Assembly (NCBI GenBank): GCA_030737835.1
Contig: CM060849.1
Coordinates: forward strand, 12,543,716-12,607,715
DNA from: Acorus gramineus
Taxonomy: Eukaryota; Streptophyta; Magnoliopsida; Acorales; Acoraceae
Direction: 5' to 3'
Length of the DNA: 64,000 nucleotides
The notes beneath the pieces are model-generated. The model was not told where the DNA came from, searched no databases, and saw only the letters and a program-made list of their open reading frames with translations. Both the position numbers and the translations under genes were made by a program. The first letter of the stretch is position 1, and every line of letters starts with the position of its first letter. Positions 50,801 through 62,149 of the stretch are shown here, piece after piece.

Positions 50801-53800
50801 AGATGAAAATATTTAACTCTGATGAATTTAAATCAATAGATCAGCTGAAGAAATACAATTATAATACAATGATCACTATTCCATGCTTCCATGCTTCACA
50901 AAAGACCATGAGGTATTAAAAGAGAGAATATGTTTGCCAGTTCTTCTAGTTGTTCTTCTGGTCTGCATGTTTTTTTTTGGAAGGTCTGGTTCTTCATATT
51001 TCATAAATTATGGATTGATGAAAATGTGAAATGTGACTAAATTATGATTAATGAATGAATATGTTGGCTCATTAGTAACATAATTTTTATATTATATGCT
51101 CTGACTTGTATGATTCATGTTCATTTCCAGGAAAACCTATCTCAATACTTGATGGGGTGTTGATTGCCGTGAAAGATGAGATTGATTGCATGCCATATCC
51201 TACAACTGGTATTCTACATTTATTTGGTTCTAATTTATCATTAATGAGACTGTCTCTTTTATTAAGTCTTCTGTTTCTAATGATGGGATATTCAGGAGGT
51301 ACTAAATGGCTGCACAAATGCCGACCTTGTCCAGGTGATGCATGTTGCATCAAGCAGTTGAGATCATGCGGTGCCATACTCGTTGGAAAGACAAACATGC
51401 ATGAACTTGGCATTGGTGCAACGGGGATCAATCCTAATTATGGGTAAAATTGTTGTTGATTTTGTTTATGGTTAAGGGCATTGGACTATTCATTCAGCTT
51501 TCCCTTTCTATAGTTCTTGTATATTTATTTAGATATAGTGCCATGCGGTCAAGACATATGAATGACAGGGGGTCCAATAATATAATTTTCACATAATGCA
51601 GGGTTGCAAGAAATCCTTATGATAGAAGTAGGGTCTGTGGAGGTTCCTCTAGTGGATCTGCTGCAGTTGTAGGTGCTGGGTTATGCCCCGTTACACTAGG
51701 AGTTGATGGAGGAGGTAATTTATCTGTCTGGTTGGAATATATAAAAGCTTGGAATTGTCATAATAACATTGAAATAAGTTGATAATATCCTCAAATATGG
51801 TTGCAACATATCTGTGAGCTTCTCCTCTTTGAGATGTGGTGATGCATTAGCAATGCTTTAACTGACTCATTCATCACTTTTTATATGTGCCGTAAAACTA
51901 CACAGTTTATAATATCTACATTGAGATCTTGAAGATAAATATATGGGAACTATGCGTGCATAAAGTATAGTGAACAAAAAACTAATTATTTACAATCACT
52001 TTATTAGGCATCCCCATCTATAGTAAGCAAAAATACACAGCTTTGCTTATCAAGACTGCTGTATGGATGTGGACTCATTTTAGACATAAATACTGCCATT
52101 ATCATATCTCTTAAGAAAGTGTAGAAGTTCTCAGAATTACTGTGTGTTTAGGTTCCGTGCGGATACCTGCTGCTCTGTGTGGTGTAGTTGGTTTTAAGCC
52201 AACATTTGGGCGTCTATCTCATTCAGGGTATTTATTGTGATCCTGAATTATCATATCTGATTTTCTTTTGAAATCCTTAGTGGTTCTAAGATGTTTTTAT
52301 TTATTTTTTCTTCTATCAGTGTTCTTCCTTTGAACTGGACAGTTGGAATGCTTGGAGTATTATCTGGGACAGTCGAAGATGCACTGATCATGTTAGTTGT
52401 ATTTCAGTATCTGCATATCATATTGATGCTTAATTTTATTTCTTAGAAAAGTATTGACATGATCATTCGATGAATATTTTTTATGTTTCAGATACGCAGC
52501 TATCAGTGGCCACATGTCACCCAATCAACCTACAAATTTATTGGTAAGAACAAAAATTGAACATAATGGATAAGCTACCTTTTAAATCATCTATGAAGCC
52601 AACATGGAGGACCTCTTGATCTATTATTAATTAAAAGCATTTGATTAAAAGTGGAGAAGTGACAAATGAGCCATTATAATAGTATACTTTTGTTCAAAGC
52701 TCTGACAGATCTTCAACCTACATTGAAAATCATAAAAAAAAAAAATTGGACTTCATGTTAGGATTTTTGTTTTTTGTCTGATTTTATATTTATATAATTC
52801 ATTTCTCGATATCCATTTCATGAACTACTTCCTGCTGACTGATAGTATTATCATTTTATTTGTTTTGGGCCTACCAGCCTAGCATATACTTTCCAGTGTT
52901 GAAGTCGACAAAATCAATTTCAAACATCAAGATGGCAAAATATAACAAGGTTTGTAATAAACTTATTATGCACATGATTTTAATGAAGTTTGCATTTAAC
53001 AATCTTTGAGTGTTTTTTTTTCAATTTGCAAATTAGTATTCTCTCATAAAGGTGTTCTCTCATTAGTACTTTTTGAACAAAGCAGTGGTTTAATGATAGC
53101 AATGATGATATAAGAAGCAGCTGTAACCAAGCTCTGGATCAGCTGAACAAGCATTATGGATGGAAGGTAAAATGACATTATTATCGGTTAATACCTATTC
53201 TACTGATCTAACCTGGCCTCTTCTATTTGTAAGACTGTGGAAGTGACTCTACCAGAAATAGAGGAAATGCGACTGGCTCATTATTCGACAATTGCGTCCG
53301 AATGCAGTGCTTCTTTGAGTTCCCTTCTCGAGAAGATGTAAAGAAACTATAAAAATTTCCGGGTGTTTATCTTCTATTAAATTCATTTCAATGGAGAATT
53401 TTGACACCTTTTTTTAAATCAGTAATCCTTCAGAACAGGGGTGGGAAGCTAGGCTTGCTCTCCGAGTGTATTCATCCTTTACCAGCCAAGAGTATCTGAA
53501 TGCCCAAAGACTAAGGTAGTCTCTACATTTAAATTATGTTATAGTTATTTCTTGAACTTTGGTGTAAATTTCTATGTTATTCCTTTAAAAAATAATTCTA
53601 TAGATACATCAACCTATAATATGAATTGCATGTATCTGACAATACATACATATATATGTATACTTTTTTTATTGTTACTCTTCTATATAAGCTTCACTAT
53701 ATGCAATTTAGAATTGTATAATGATTTTATCATATATTTGAGGTTATTTCTCATTATGCTCCATGTCTATGTTGATGGCATAATTTATATTGTTTTTTCT

Positions 53801-55197
53801 AGGAGTCGCCAAATGTATTTCCACAAGGAGATTTTCAAGAGGGCGGATGTCATTGTGACGCCAACAACAGGGTACTTTTGCATCCTCTAATTGAAATATT
53901 TTGTTTTTGCTTACATTATTTTATATATTTATTTTATTTTGGTAATAAGAAGCTCACTGCCTCTGTTTAATCATTTACATTTTGCCTGAGGTTGTCATCT
54001 GGATTTTTATTTTTGTTCACCATTTGATGAATATTATGTTACATTTTCTTCATTCCATATCTTGGTAAATTATTATTTCCCTACTGATGTTAATGCAAGT
54101 AAAATAATATCTTTACTACATTTTGTTATTCTGGAGCATTGATTGGGCTTTAAGTGTTGCTTACTTTTGTTTTTCCCATGTTCTGAAATGCTAGACAATG
54201 CCGATGTTCAATTGTTCAGTGTTTGTAAAATGAAAAATATCAATACATTTATTGGTATTTTAACAAAACCTGATCAAGACAGATGACTCTATTGCTTTTA
54301 AGGACATATTAGGCCATAGTATTAAAATTTGTATGTCTATATATTGTGCTAGAAACTTGACTTAATTCTCAAGATTCGATTTGCATCGATGACTTGTTCA
54401 TGTATCATTATATTGATAATGACAAATATTTAACTGAGTATTCAAAGAGAGCTTTGATACACTCAGCCCCATTTTTAGCTCTACCTTTTGGCCAACGCCT
54501 TTATATAAAGGTATATACACTTATGGGTGTATCTTTATTCATTCAAAAGAATCCTTTGACAATTTCTTTTTCTTCTTTCTTGGTACCTCATTCGCAGCGT
54601 TACTGCATATCCCATAAGAAACGATGCTGTTAAGTATGGTGAACTTGACTACATAAATGGAGGTAGCCACTAAAACTCGGACTTGTATATTTTGATATTT
54701 GCTACTTATATAGTCTGAACTTAAATTTTTCTTCCATTATGGTTTTGTGTTAGCTGCAATAATGAGGTTCCAGATAGCAGGAAACTTTCTTGGATTGCCT
54801 GCAATTACTGTTAAGGTATGGCTCTTTTAATAACATCTCATGAGATATTATAGACCATGTTATCATAATTATACTCTAATTACAACACTCAGGTTGGGTA
54901 TGACAAGCATGGTATGCCCATTGGCCTTCAGTTTATCGGTAGACCGTGGTCTGAAGCTACCCTGCTTCATCTAGCCTATGCATTGGAGGTAATAATTGTA
55001 ATATAAATACAAGTACCCAGCTATTATATCTTCCTTTAGGAGATACTCAATATGGTCCTTAACAGCATGCCTCATTTCATAAGGTTTATTCACTTTTAAA
55101 GCTTCACATCATTTGGTGGCTTTTCTGTTAACAGGGCCTCTGCAGTAAAAACTCCAAGAAGCCCCAAATATATTTTGACCTTCTCATGAAGGAATAA
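47891..55197 (+). CDS. FAAH: Fatty acid amide hydrolase, copy B (20 exons)
   Basis: Exons 47891-47990, 49046-49155, 49816-49876, 50100-50287, 50504-50633, 51131-51208, 51296-51443, 51602-51714, 52152-52227, 52320-52391, 52492-52543, 52878-52949, 53086-53166, 53234-53337, 53423-53515, 53803-53871, 54598-54662, 54754-54815, 54893-54988 and 55135-55197 give 610 aa. The triad Lys211, Ser287 and Ser311 is intact. Differences from copy A cluster away from the active site: about ten in exon 4 (residues 91-153) but only two in exon 8, which carries both catalytic serines. The C-terminus ends LLMKE where copy A ends LLRKA. Intron 3 again begins with GC (GAAG|GCATGA), with no usable GT close by. The gene appears functional, and a shifted substrate range or expression is possible but untested. 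Confidence 0.95.
48155..48366. mobile_element. MITE in intron 1 of copy B (shared with copy A)
   Basis: Same family and position as 38484-38655 in copy A. It starts GTTGCGTTTGGATGTGCAGT and ends near TTCCCAAATGCAGATTG. This copy is longer because copy A has lost internal text. Confidence 0.6.
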
Positions 55198-55848
55198 TGC
55201 AATGGAGACTCACTCCCCACCATTAAACTGTGCTTCTGTTATAGAATTCATAAGGTATATTTTCTAAAGAAGAGAAGTTTAAGATGTACTTTTATTGTCT
55301 TTTCATGAGCTTTAATGTCTATTTGGACTTCACAATTTCTTCCATGCATGAACCTTATATTTAATTGTTCAAACAGGTCTTTTTTTTTTATATTTGTTGC
55401 AGTATAGACTAGAAGAAGGTCACAGTATACCACAATCTTGGCAATGACTAATAAGTGTAGTTTGTACTGCAAACCAGACTTCAGTATATCCAGATATTGA
55501 AAACTTGAAAGCAATTGCTCTCAAGTGTCTATTCAAGTGAATAGATTGTCTTTTCTTCTTTCTTTTTTTTTTTTTCTCAAAAATTAGCCTCAGTTGCTTC
55601 AAGGGCTTTATCTAAGTTCATGGATTCTCTCATTATATGAAATCAGAAACTGTCATTCCATGCAACTGACTGATAGAACAAAAAGTTCTCCATTTTCAGT
55701 GCCATTTCATCATTATACCACTTTGTAAGTTATAACCGTGGGACAGTGTGGATCTTGTTTTCAAAGATGTGTTATTAATACAGCTAGAGGGAAGATTAGA
55801 AATATCAACATCAACTTATTTTCATCAATTTTAACATAATTATATTAC
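55198..55848. other. 3' flank of amidase copy B
   Basis: 3' UTR and downstream DNA collinear with 45927-46560. No gene. A T-rich stretch occurs near 55555-55575. Confidence 0.6.
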
Positions 55849-56080
55849 GGGTCCGTTTGCATATGAGTTTAGGTAGATTCTGCGTTTGAAAAGTTATAAG
55901 TTCTGAAATTCAGATCCAAACACATTTTCAGCGTTTAATTTTTCAAACCACAATCTTCATTTTTAAGCCAAAAAAATCATGTGATTGAAAATCTAATAAA
56001 ACATAGTTTTTCAAAAGCTTAGTTTGAAACATAAGATTTTAAGAATCTCAGTGTTTCAACCTCACATCCAAACGCACCCT
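55849..56080. mobile_element. MITE downstream of copy B only
   Basis: The left end GGGTCCGTTTGCATATGAG and inverted right end AGGGTGCGTTTGGATGTGAG pair over about 19 bp. The matching place after copy A (about 46548-46560, ATTATACTTACATATTC) has no insert. The element is in the same family as the outer MITE at 20879. Confidence 0.8.
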
Positions 56081-56337
56081 CCGTATTCTATGCAAACAAA
56101 CAAATTCTTTTTAGATTTATTCACCCCAAAGGTACATATTTAGAATGAAAGGTTTACACTCTCTTGATTAAAATGTTAAAAGATGTAATGCATCAACCTT
56201 TTTAACAAAGGAAATCCACTCCCCAAAAAATAATAATAATAATAATCTCCCAAAAAAAAATTTGCATTCCACAGATAAATTTCACATACGACCCTCAAAA
56301 ATCAATTCTTTAAACAAACCCACGAATCCAGGAGCCG
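56081..56337. promoter_or_regulatory. Upstream region of the PPR gene
   Basis: A short AT-rich leader between the MITE and the PPR start. It is partly duplicated at 46790-46865. With the MITE just upstream, the native promoter is short or includes the MITE. Confidence 0.4.
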
Positions 56338-58740
56338 ATGATTCTTTTTCGATTCAGAAACCCAAAACGCTGTTTTTCCAATCATGCCCTCCCCTCCCTC
56401 AAAAATCCCGTATATGCCCTCCGCGCGCACAACGCGCGCCTCCGCGAGCTGGCGCGGTCGCACCACCTAACCAAGGCGCGCCAGATATTCGATGAAATAC
56501 CCCACGGAGACTATCTCCCGTGGAACACCGCGTACTCGCGCGACCCCCGCACGGTTTCCGAGGCGCGCGACGTCCGCACGTGGACCACACTCCTCTCCGC
56601 CTACGCTTCGGTCGGGTGCGTGCGCGAGGCCCGGTCTGTCTTCGACGAGATGCCCGAATGCAACGTCGTCTCGTGGAACGCGATGGTCTCGGCGTACGCG
56701 AAGAACGGGAGGCTCGAAGAGGCGAGGGCGGTCTTCGACGCGATGCCCGAGAGGGACGTCGCGTCTTGGAACGCCATGCTTACGGGGTACTGCCACACGA
56801 GCCTCATGGCGGAGGCGAGGGAGCTCTTCGAGGGGATGGGTGAGAGAGACATCGCTTCTTGGACTGTTTTGATGTCTGGGTATGTGCGGATTGGGGACTA
56901 CGCAAAGGCTTGGGAGGCGTTTCGGAGGATGAGAAGCGACGATGGGTTGTTGTGCCCGGATCGGCCTAGTTTTGTAGCGGTCGTGTCGGCTTTGACGGGT
57001 TTGGGAGACGTAAAGCTATTGGAGAGTCTGCGGACGTTGGCGATCAAGACGGGTTGTGAATCGCATGTCGTCTTGGGCACAGCGACACTCAATGCGTACA
57101 CTCGCATGGGTGAATTGGACTTCACGGTGGCGTTCTTTGAGGCGATGCCGGAGAAGAACGGGTTTGCATGGTCGACCGTGATAAGCGCGCTCGCGCGGTT
57201 CGGACGTCTCGATGAGGCTGTCGAGCTCTTTGACAGGGATCCGGATAAGACGGTGGAGTCACGGACTTCGATGCTTGCAGGTTACGCGCAGAACGGGCGG
57301 GTTCACGAGGCGAGGAGCCTGTTCGATGGGATGCCGGTCCCGGGCATCGTGTCGTGGAACGCGATGATCGCCGGGTACGCGCAGAACGGCATGATGGGGA
57401 ATGCGATGGGGCTGTTTGAGAGGATGCCGAGACGGAATAGCGTGTCTTGGGCCGTGATGATCGCGGGGTGCGCTCAGAACGGACGGCCGGGAGAGGCTCT
57501 GAGGCTCTTATCGGAGCTGCATGGGTTAGGCGCCGTGCCGAGCCACTCGTGCTTCACGAGCGCCCTCTTCGCATGCGCGAATTCGGGCGCGCGTGAGATG
57601 GGGAGGCAAATGCACGCCCTCGCCATCAAAGCGGGCGCTGCGAACGACAATCCATATATCGGGAACGGTCTGATCACAATGTACGCGAACTGCGGGGATG
57701 ACGAAGAAGCGCGTCGAGTTTTCGGACAGATGAGGTCAAGGGACACCGTGTCATGGAACGCGCTGATCGCATGCCTGTCTCGGCATTCCATGGTTGAGGA
57801 GGCTCGCGCCACATTCGAACGGATGCCCAGACGGGATATCGTTTCATGGACGTCCATGATTTCCGCGTACGTGCAAGCCGGGACTGGATTCGAAGCTTTT
57901 CAATTGTTTCAAAGGATGTTGCGGAGTGGGGTAGAGCCGAACGCGCCAGCGATCATGAGCATTCTCAGTTTCTGTTCGAACTTCGGCGCTACCAAGTTAG
58001 GCCTCCAGGTCCATAGCTTGGTGTTCAGACTGGGGTTGGATTCAGACGTCTTTGTGGGGAATGCATTGGTGGGCATGTATTTCAGGTGCGGATGCGTCGA
58101 TTCGTTCAAAGTGTTCGACGAAATGGACGAGCGCGACATCGTCACTTGGAATTCGATGCTCTCCGGGTGTGCCCACAACGGGCTTGGAAGAGAAGCAATC
58201 GATGTTTTCGAGTCCATGAAATCCGCTGGCGTTACGCCTAATGAAGCCAGCTTCACCGGGTTGTTGGGCGCGTGTAGCCACGCAGGTCTCGTCGATGAAG
58301 GGTGGAGGTGCTTCAAATTGATGGAGAGCGAGCTCGGGCTCGTCCCGTCGTTGGGCCACTACGCATGCATCGTGGACCTCCTCGGACGCGCAGGTCACCT
58401 TTACGAGGCGGAGGCGTTCGTCGAAAACATGCCCATCGAACCGGATTCCATCGTTTGGGCAGCGTTGCTGGGCGCTTGTAGGGTCCATTCGGATGCGGAG
58501 CTCGGGAGGAGAGTTGCGGAGAGACTGTTCGAGATGGAGCCAGAGAAGCCTGGGAACTACATTTTGTTGTCGAACATCTACGCTTCGAAGGGCATGTTTG
58601 AGGAAGTTGCGGAGGTTCGGAGGCTGATGAGAGCGCGAGGTGTGATGAAGGATCCTGGTTGCAGCACGAGCGCATCGAGCGGGACAAGATTATCGATTCG
58701 AAGGCGAGAGAGCGTTACGGGGAGTTCGAAATGTGGGTGA
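56338..58740 (+). CDS. PLS-class PPR protein, DYW type with disrupted C-terminus
   Basis: A single 800-codon frame without introns and GC-rich. The N-terminus (MILFRFRNPKRC) looks like an organelle presequence. Many P, L and S repeats follow, with hallmarks such as 'VSWNAMVSAYAKNGRLEEA', 'IVSWNAMIAGYAQNG' and 'DIVTWNSMLSGCAHNGL'. An E domain follows at about residues 670-775 ('HYACIVDLLGRAG', 'PDSIVWAALLGACR', 'NYILLSNIYASKG', ending 'KDPGCS'). Such proteins bind organelle RNA and, with a DYW domain, edit C to U. Here the frame leaves the family right after PGCS: the last 25 or so residues are not conserved, while eroded DYW text sits in another frame (58659-58943). The product, if made, would be an E-type PPR without its deaminase. 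The target RNA is unknown. Confidence 0.9.
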   Translation: MILFRFRNPKRCFSNHALPSLKNPVYALRAHNARLRELARSHHLTKARQIFDEIPHGDYLPWNTAYSRDPRTVSEARDVRTWTTLLSAYASVGCVREARSVFDEMPECNVVSWNAMVSAYAKNGRLEEARAVFDAMPERDVASWNAMLTGYCHTSLMAEARELFEGMGERDIASWTVLMSGYVRIGDYAKAWEAFRRMRSDDGLLCPDRPSFVAVVSALTGLGDVKLLESLRTLAIKTGCESHVVLGTATLNAYTRMGELDFTVAFFEAMPEKNGFAWSTVISALARFGRLDEAVELFDRDPDKTVESRTSMLAGYAQNGRVHEARSLFDGMPVPGIVSWNAMIAGYAQNGMMGNAMGLFERMPRRNSVSWAVMIAGCAQNGRPGEALRLLSELHGLGAVPSHSCFTSALFACANSGAREMGRQMHALAIKAGAANDNPYIGNGLITMYANCGDDEEARRVFGQMRSRDTVSWNALIACLSRHSMVEEARATFERMPRRDIVSWTSMISAYVQAGTGFEAFQLFQRMLRSGVEPNAPAIMSILSFCSNFGATKLGLQVHSLVFRLGLDSDVFVGNALVGMYFRCGCVDSFKVFDEMDERDIVTWNSMLSGCAHNGLGREAIDVFESMKSAGVTPNEASFTGLLGACSHAGLVDEGWRCFKLMESELGLVPSLGHYACIVDLLGRAGHLYEAEAFVENMPIEPDSIVWAALLGACRVHSDAELGRRVAERLFEMEPEKPGNYILLSNIYASKGMFEEVAEVRRLMRARGVMKDPGCSTSASSGTRLSIRRRESVTGSSKCG

Positions 58741-58943
58741 ATTACATGCATGGAAAGCGCGTTGAGGGGCAGGGGGAGGCGCTCGCGGCGACCTATGGTT
58801 TGTTGAACACGTATGAGGGGATGTCGATTCGGATAATGCGGGCATGCGCAGGTGACTCTTTTGGATCGGGGAATGTTCAATATTTATACTTCGATCCTGT
58901 TTGGATCTACCGTGGAACGGATCCTACAACAATAAAAATATAA
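58659..58943 (+). pseudogene. Out-of-frame, eroded E+/DYW tail of the PPR gene
   Basis: This frame gives 'ERIERDKIIDSKARERYGEF', similar to the 'HPERDKIY...L..LYGEM' part of E+ domains. It is followed by 'ALAATYGLLNTYEGMSIRIM', matching the DYW-domain text after the HSE zinc motif ('HSERLA.AYGLLNT..G..IRI.KN'). The HSE itself, the CxxC zinc cysteines and the final DYW are missing, and several spans are deleted. It cannot encode an active deaminase. Confidence 0.7.
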
Positions 58944-59417
58944 CAAAAATGTCACCACGGACATGCTCTCTCAATCACTTTCTATGGGCTCTTTTGAAGA
59001 ATTCTCATGGCGCGGTCGTGGATTTGATTATCCATGGTCCTTAATTTTAAATAACCCATGTCTTTGATAGTAATATAAACTATTGTGATATTTATAATTA
59101 TTTCAATATTAATAATGAATGTCATTTTTTGGTTTGATTATGTTTTTAATTATTATTTTTTAAAAATATATTAATAATTTTGATTGACAATAGATATAGA
59201 ATTTAATTTTATACATGAATGAAAGTATAATACAATCTAAAAATTCACAAAGAATGAATTGGCATTTGGGTTCCAAAATTTTTAGTCTTTCATACATGAC
59301 CGTTGGATGCCCTACTTTAATTTGTTCATAAAACCTTTTGGCATCCAAATATTTTTCATCGAATAATATCAAGAAATCGATTATAATATAATCATGAAAA
59401 TACCATATAAAAAAATG
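58944..59417. other. 3' flank of the PPR gene
   Basis: AT-rich sequence with no gene recognised. It ends at the target duplication of the next element. Confidence 0.5.
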
Positions 59418-60941
59418 GAGTCATGCTACACTGGCTCTATTATTTAGGCTTTAACCACAAGCCTCATTAGATGTCAATATGCTATTGGTTTCCTAGTTGA
59501 CTTTTATAAAAGTGCAAAAAAAAAAAAAAAAAAATACAAACCTACTCCATTTTGAATCACACCAAAACCATTTTTTTAAGTGACTCTTTCTTCCTCTTGA
59601 AACGCATCCCAAAAACATCTAACAAGTATTTTTATAGACATTCATCACTTAAAAAAATCATTCCGACCGACCTATTCATCTCCGACGATCGGCGTCACCA
59701 CCTCTAGATTTTTCTTGCCGTCCTCTATCATATAAGATGTGGTTGGATTATCTTTCCAGTCTTCCTCTGGACTCCACCTTTTTCGACTCAGTTGTATTTT
59801 GTGATTGTAACTTATTGCACAAAAAGTTTAGTTAAGTATAACTGATTTTTATTATATAAGACATATAAACACTAATTATATTTAAAAAATGTAATTGACT
59901 TACAAAATATAATACATAAATGGTCAAATTAGTTTGAAATGTTACACAACCACACGACAATACAACATCAAAACTCTATAAATCCTCCAAAAACATAAAT
60001 TTAACATCAAACGCTAGATTTAAAGAAAAAATCATAAACAAAAGCCAAATCAAAGACTGCCAGATTTAATATCAAACACCAAATTGAAGAAAAAATTATA
60101 ACAAATGCAAGAATAAGCAATAACAAAGGTCACACCTAAATCGACAGATATTGAAAACGATAGTCAAATTGATCAATTGTTCACAAAAAAGATCAGTTAT
60201 ATTTGTGAATGTAACTGACTTTAGCATCAGTTTTAACTTTTAAGTATTGACTTATATAGTAAAAGTCAGTTACATTCATAAATGTAACTAACTTTTTAAA
60301 ATATTGCATAATTTGATCAAAATAATTTAACATGTAATTAGCTTACAAATGTTACACACATAGCTATTAATATGAACTTCACTCCACGGCAAAATGTTTA
60401 AACGATGTTTTAGATTGTTTAAAAAGAAAAGAACATGCAAAAAAAAAAAAATTAACATCAAACACCATTTTTAACATCAAACATAAAAAAATATATATGT
60501 AAAATCAGATGATTAGACCTCAATTGCATAACCAAACAAATAAAAAAGACACACCTGAATCGACAGACATTAAAACGATAATCAAAATCATTCAAATCAA
60601 ATAAGTGATTGATGTATCTTAAAAAAAAAAAATCGATCTTCTACCAGATGTTTTTAAAATCAATAATGGTGTTTTAAAATTTTTTTTATTGATTATGGAT
60701 GATAAATAATTCAATTAGAATGAATCCAAAAACAAAAAAAGAAACTTCATTATAAACGAAAAAGATTTATTGTCATCGTCATTACTTTAACTATATAGGT
60801 AGAAAGGAGTAATTATAACTGTCTCCTTGATTACGTGAACAATTACCCAATAAAGAAAAAAACCACAAAAAGGATAAAACAAGTATTGTGCATATAGGGC
60901 TTACTTGGGGCCTATAAATTAAGGCTTGTGAATCATTTCCC
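59418..60941. mobile_element. Non-autonomous Mutator-like element, 1.5 kb
   Basis: The left end GAGTCATGCTACACTGGCTC and inverted right end GGGAAATGATTCACAAGCC are loosely paired. The flanks AAAAAAATG (59409-59417) and AAAAAGATG (60942-60950) match at 8 of 9 positions. The interior repeats ACATCAAACACCA-like and CGACAGA(T/C)ATT strings. It also has palindromes such as AGTTACATTCATAAATGTAACT (about 60270). No ORF. The design is the same as 17444-20352 and 60971-62149, but the core motif differs. Confidence 0.6.
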
Positions 60942-60970
60942 AAAAAGATGTTAACGCACTTAAAAGTCTA

Positions 60971-62149
60971 CAGTGCTGCTACTTGAGCCCCAGAAATTAA
61001 GCCCCATTTGTGAGCCCCAATAGGTAGCGCTCTCCTAATGACTTCCTATTTGATTTTTTCTAACCACTAAAATGACAATGACAAAACTACCATTCTTATA
61101 ATTTTAAAATTTGGTTTCATTAAATAACTGAATCCCACAAAGGGCGGCACCATTAAATCCTTTCTCTGACTTAACATATTTAAAAAAAATTTGAAACACT
61201 ATCACTGCCTGGTGAAAAAAAAAAAACATCAACCACATTTTATCAATTAAGATACAATAATGTATCTGAAAATCCAAATGAACAAATATGGTCTATATGC
61301 TACAGAGAACTGAACAGAAAATTCATTAAAAGTCTTCAAAATGCCAACAATAAGCAATTAAATATTAATCAACTATACATTAATCAAATCCATAAAAATA
61401 AAATAACAACCTTCAAAAAATGGGTTGGAATTCAAATTCAGATACATGTGTATCTGGAATTTGAATGAACAAATACCTTTAAAAAATGGGTTGGAATTCA
61501 CATTCAGATACAGATGTATCTGAAATTTGAATTAACAAATACATATTTCATACAGGTGAATGTGCACTATATTAGAAAATCTTGAATCTGAATAAGTCGA
61601 ATAATGCTTATAAACAAAATTAAAACAGAGTGATTAACATCCATATCATTATCAACAATTAAATGGATTTGATCCGATGCTTAAAAAGGGAATACACATG
61701 AAATAATAAGATTCAATTAAGTGATAACATCTCTAATAATCAAAATAAAAAAATTCAAATAAAACAAACCTGAAACGAATCGCCATTAGTGAAATCACAA
61801 ACAAATCCACTCGGATCCAAAACAGAAAAATTGAAATACCTCTCAAGGAATGGAGTTGTTTATGTTTAATTTCATTGAAAAAATCAATGAGAAAAATAAA
61901 TCGGGCTGCCGATGTGTGATAAACAATTGACTTTGATTTTTTTTATTCTTCGATTGAATTTAATTGTTTTTTTTTTAAAAAAAAAAAGGAACAAAGAATC
62001 TCAACAAATTATAACCGCCTACGTCATTTATGGATTAGTTATCAAAAAAATATAAAAAACTCATAGAAGGATAAAAGAGGAATTATACGTGTGCCACCTC
62101 ATGGGACTTGTAATGGAATCTACAAGTTGGGGCCCTAAAATCATTATTG
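60971..62149. mobile_element. Non-autonomous Mutator-like element, 1.2 kb
   Basis: The left end CAGTGCTGCTACTTGAGCCC and inverted right end CAATAATGATTTTAGGGCCC are inverted repeats. The perfect 9-bp target duplication AAAAGTCTA lies at 60962-60970 and 62150-62158. Subterminal text (for example GAGCCCCAATAGGT and GCCACCTCATGGG) closely matches the 2.9-kb element at 17444. The interior has GATAC/GTATC palindromes at about 61438 and 61495. No transposase. Confidence 0.88.

Noticed and set aside
56399..58880. Several long open frames on the minus strand and other frames over the PPR gene
   Set aside because: GC-rich repeats leave few stops in all frames. None shows family motifs, and the plus frame has a continuous PPR array.
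58659..58943. A separate small gene after the PPR gene
   Set aside because: Its text matches the E+ and DYW parts expected from the PPR gene itself, so it is an out-of-frame tail, not a gene.
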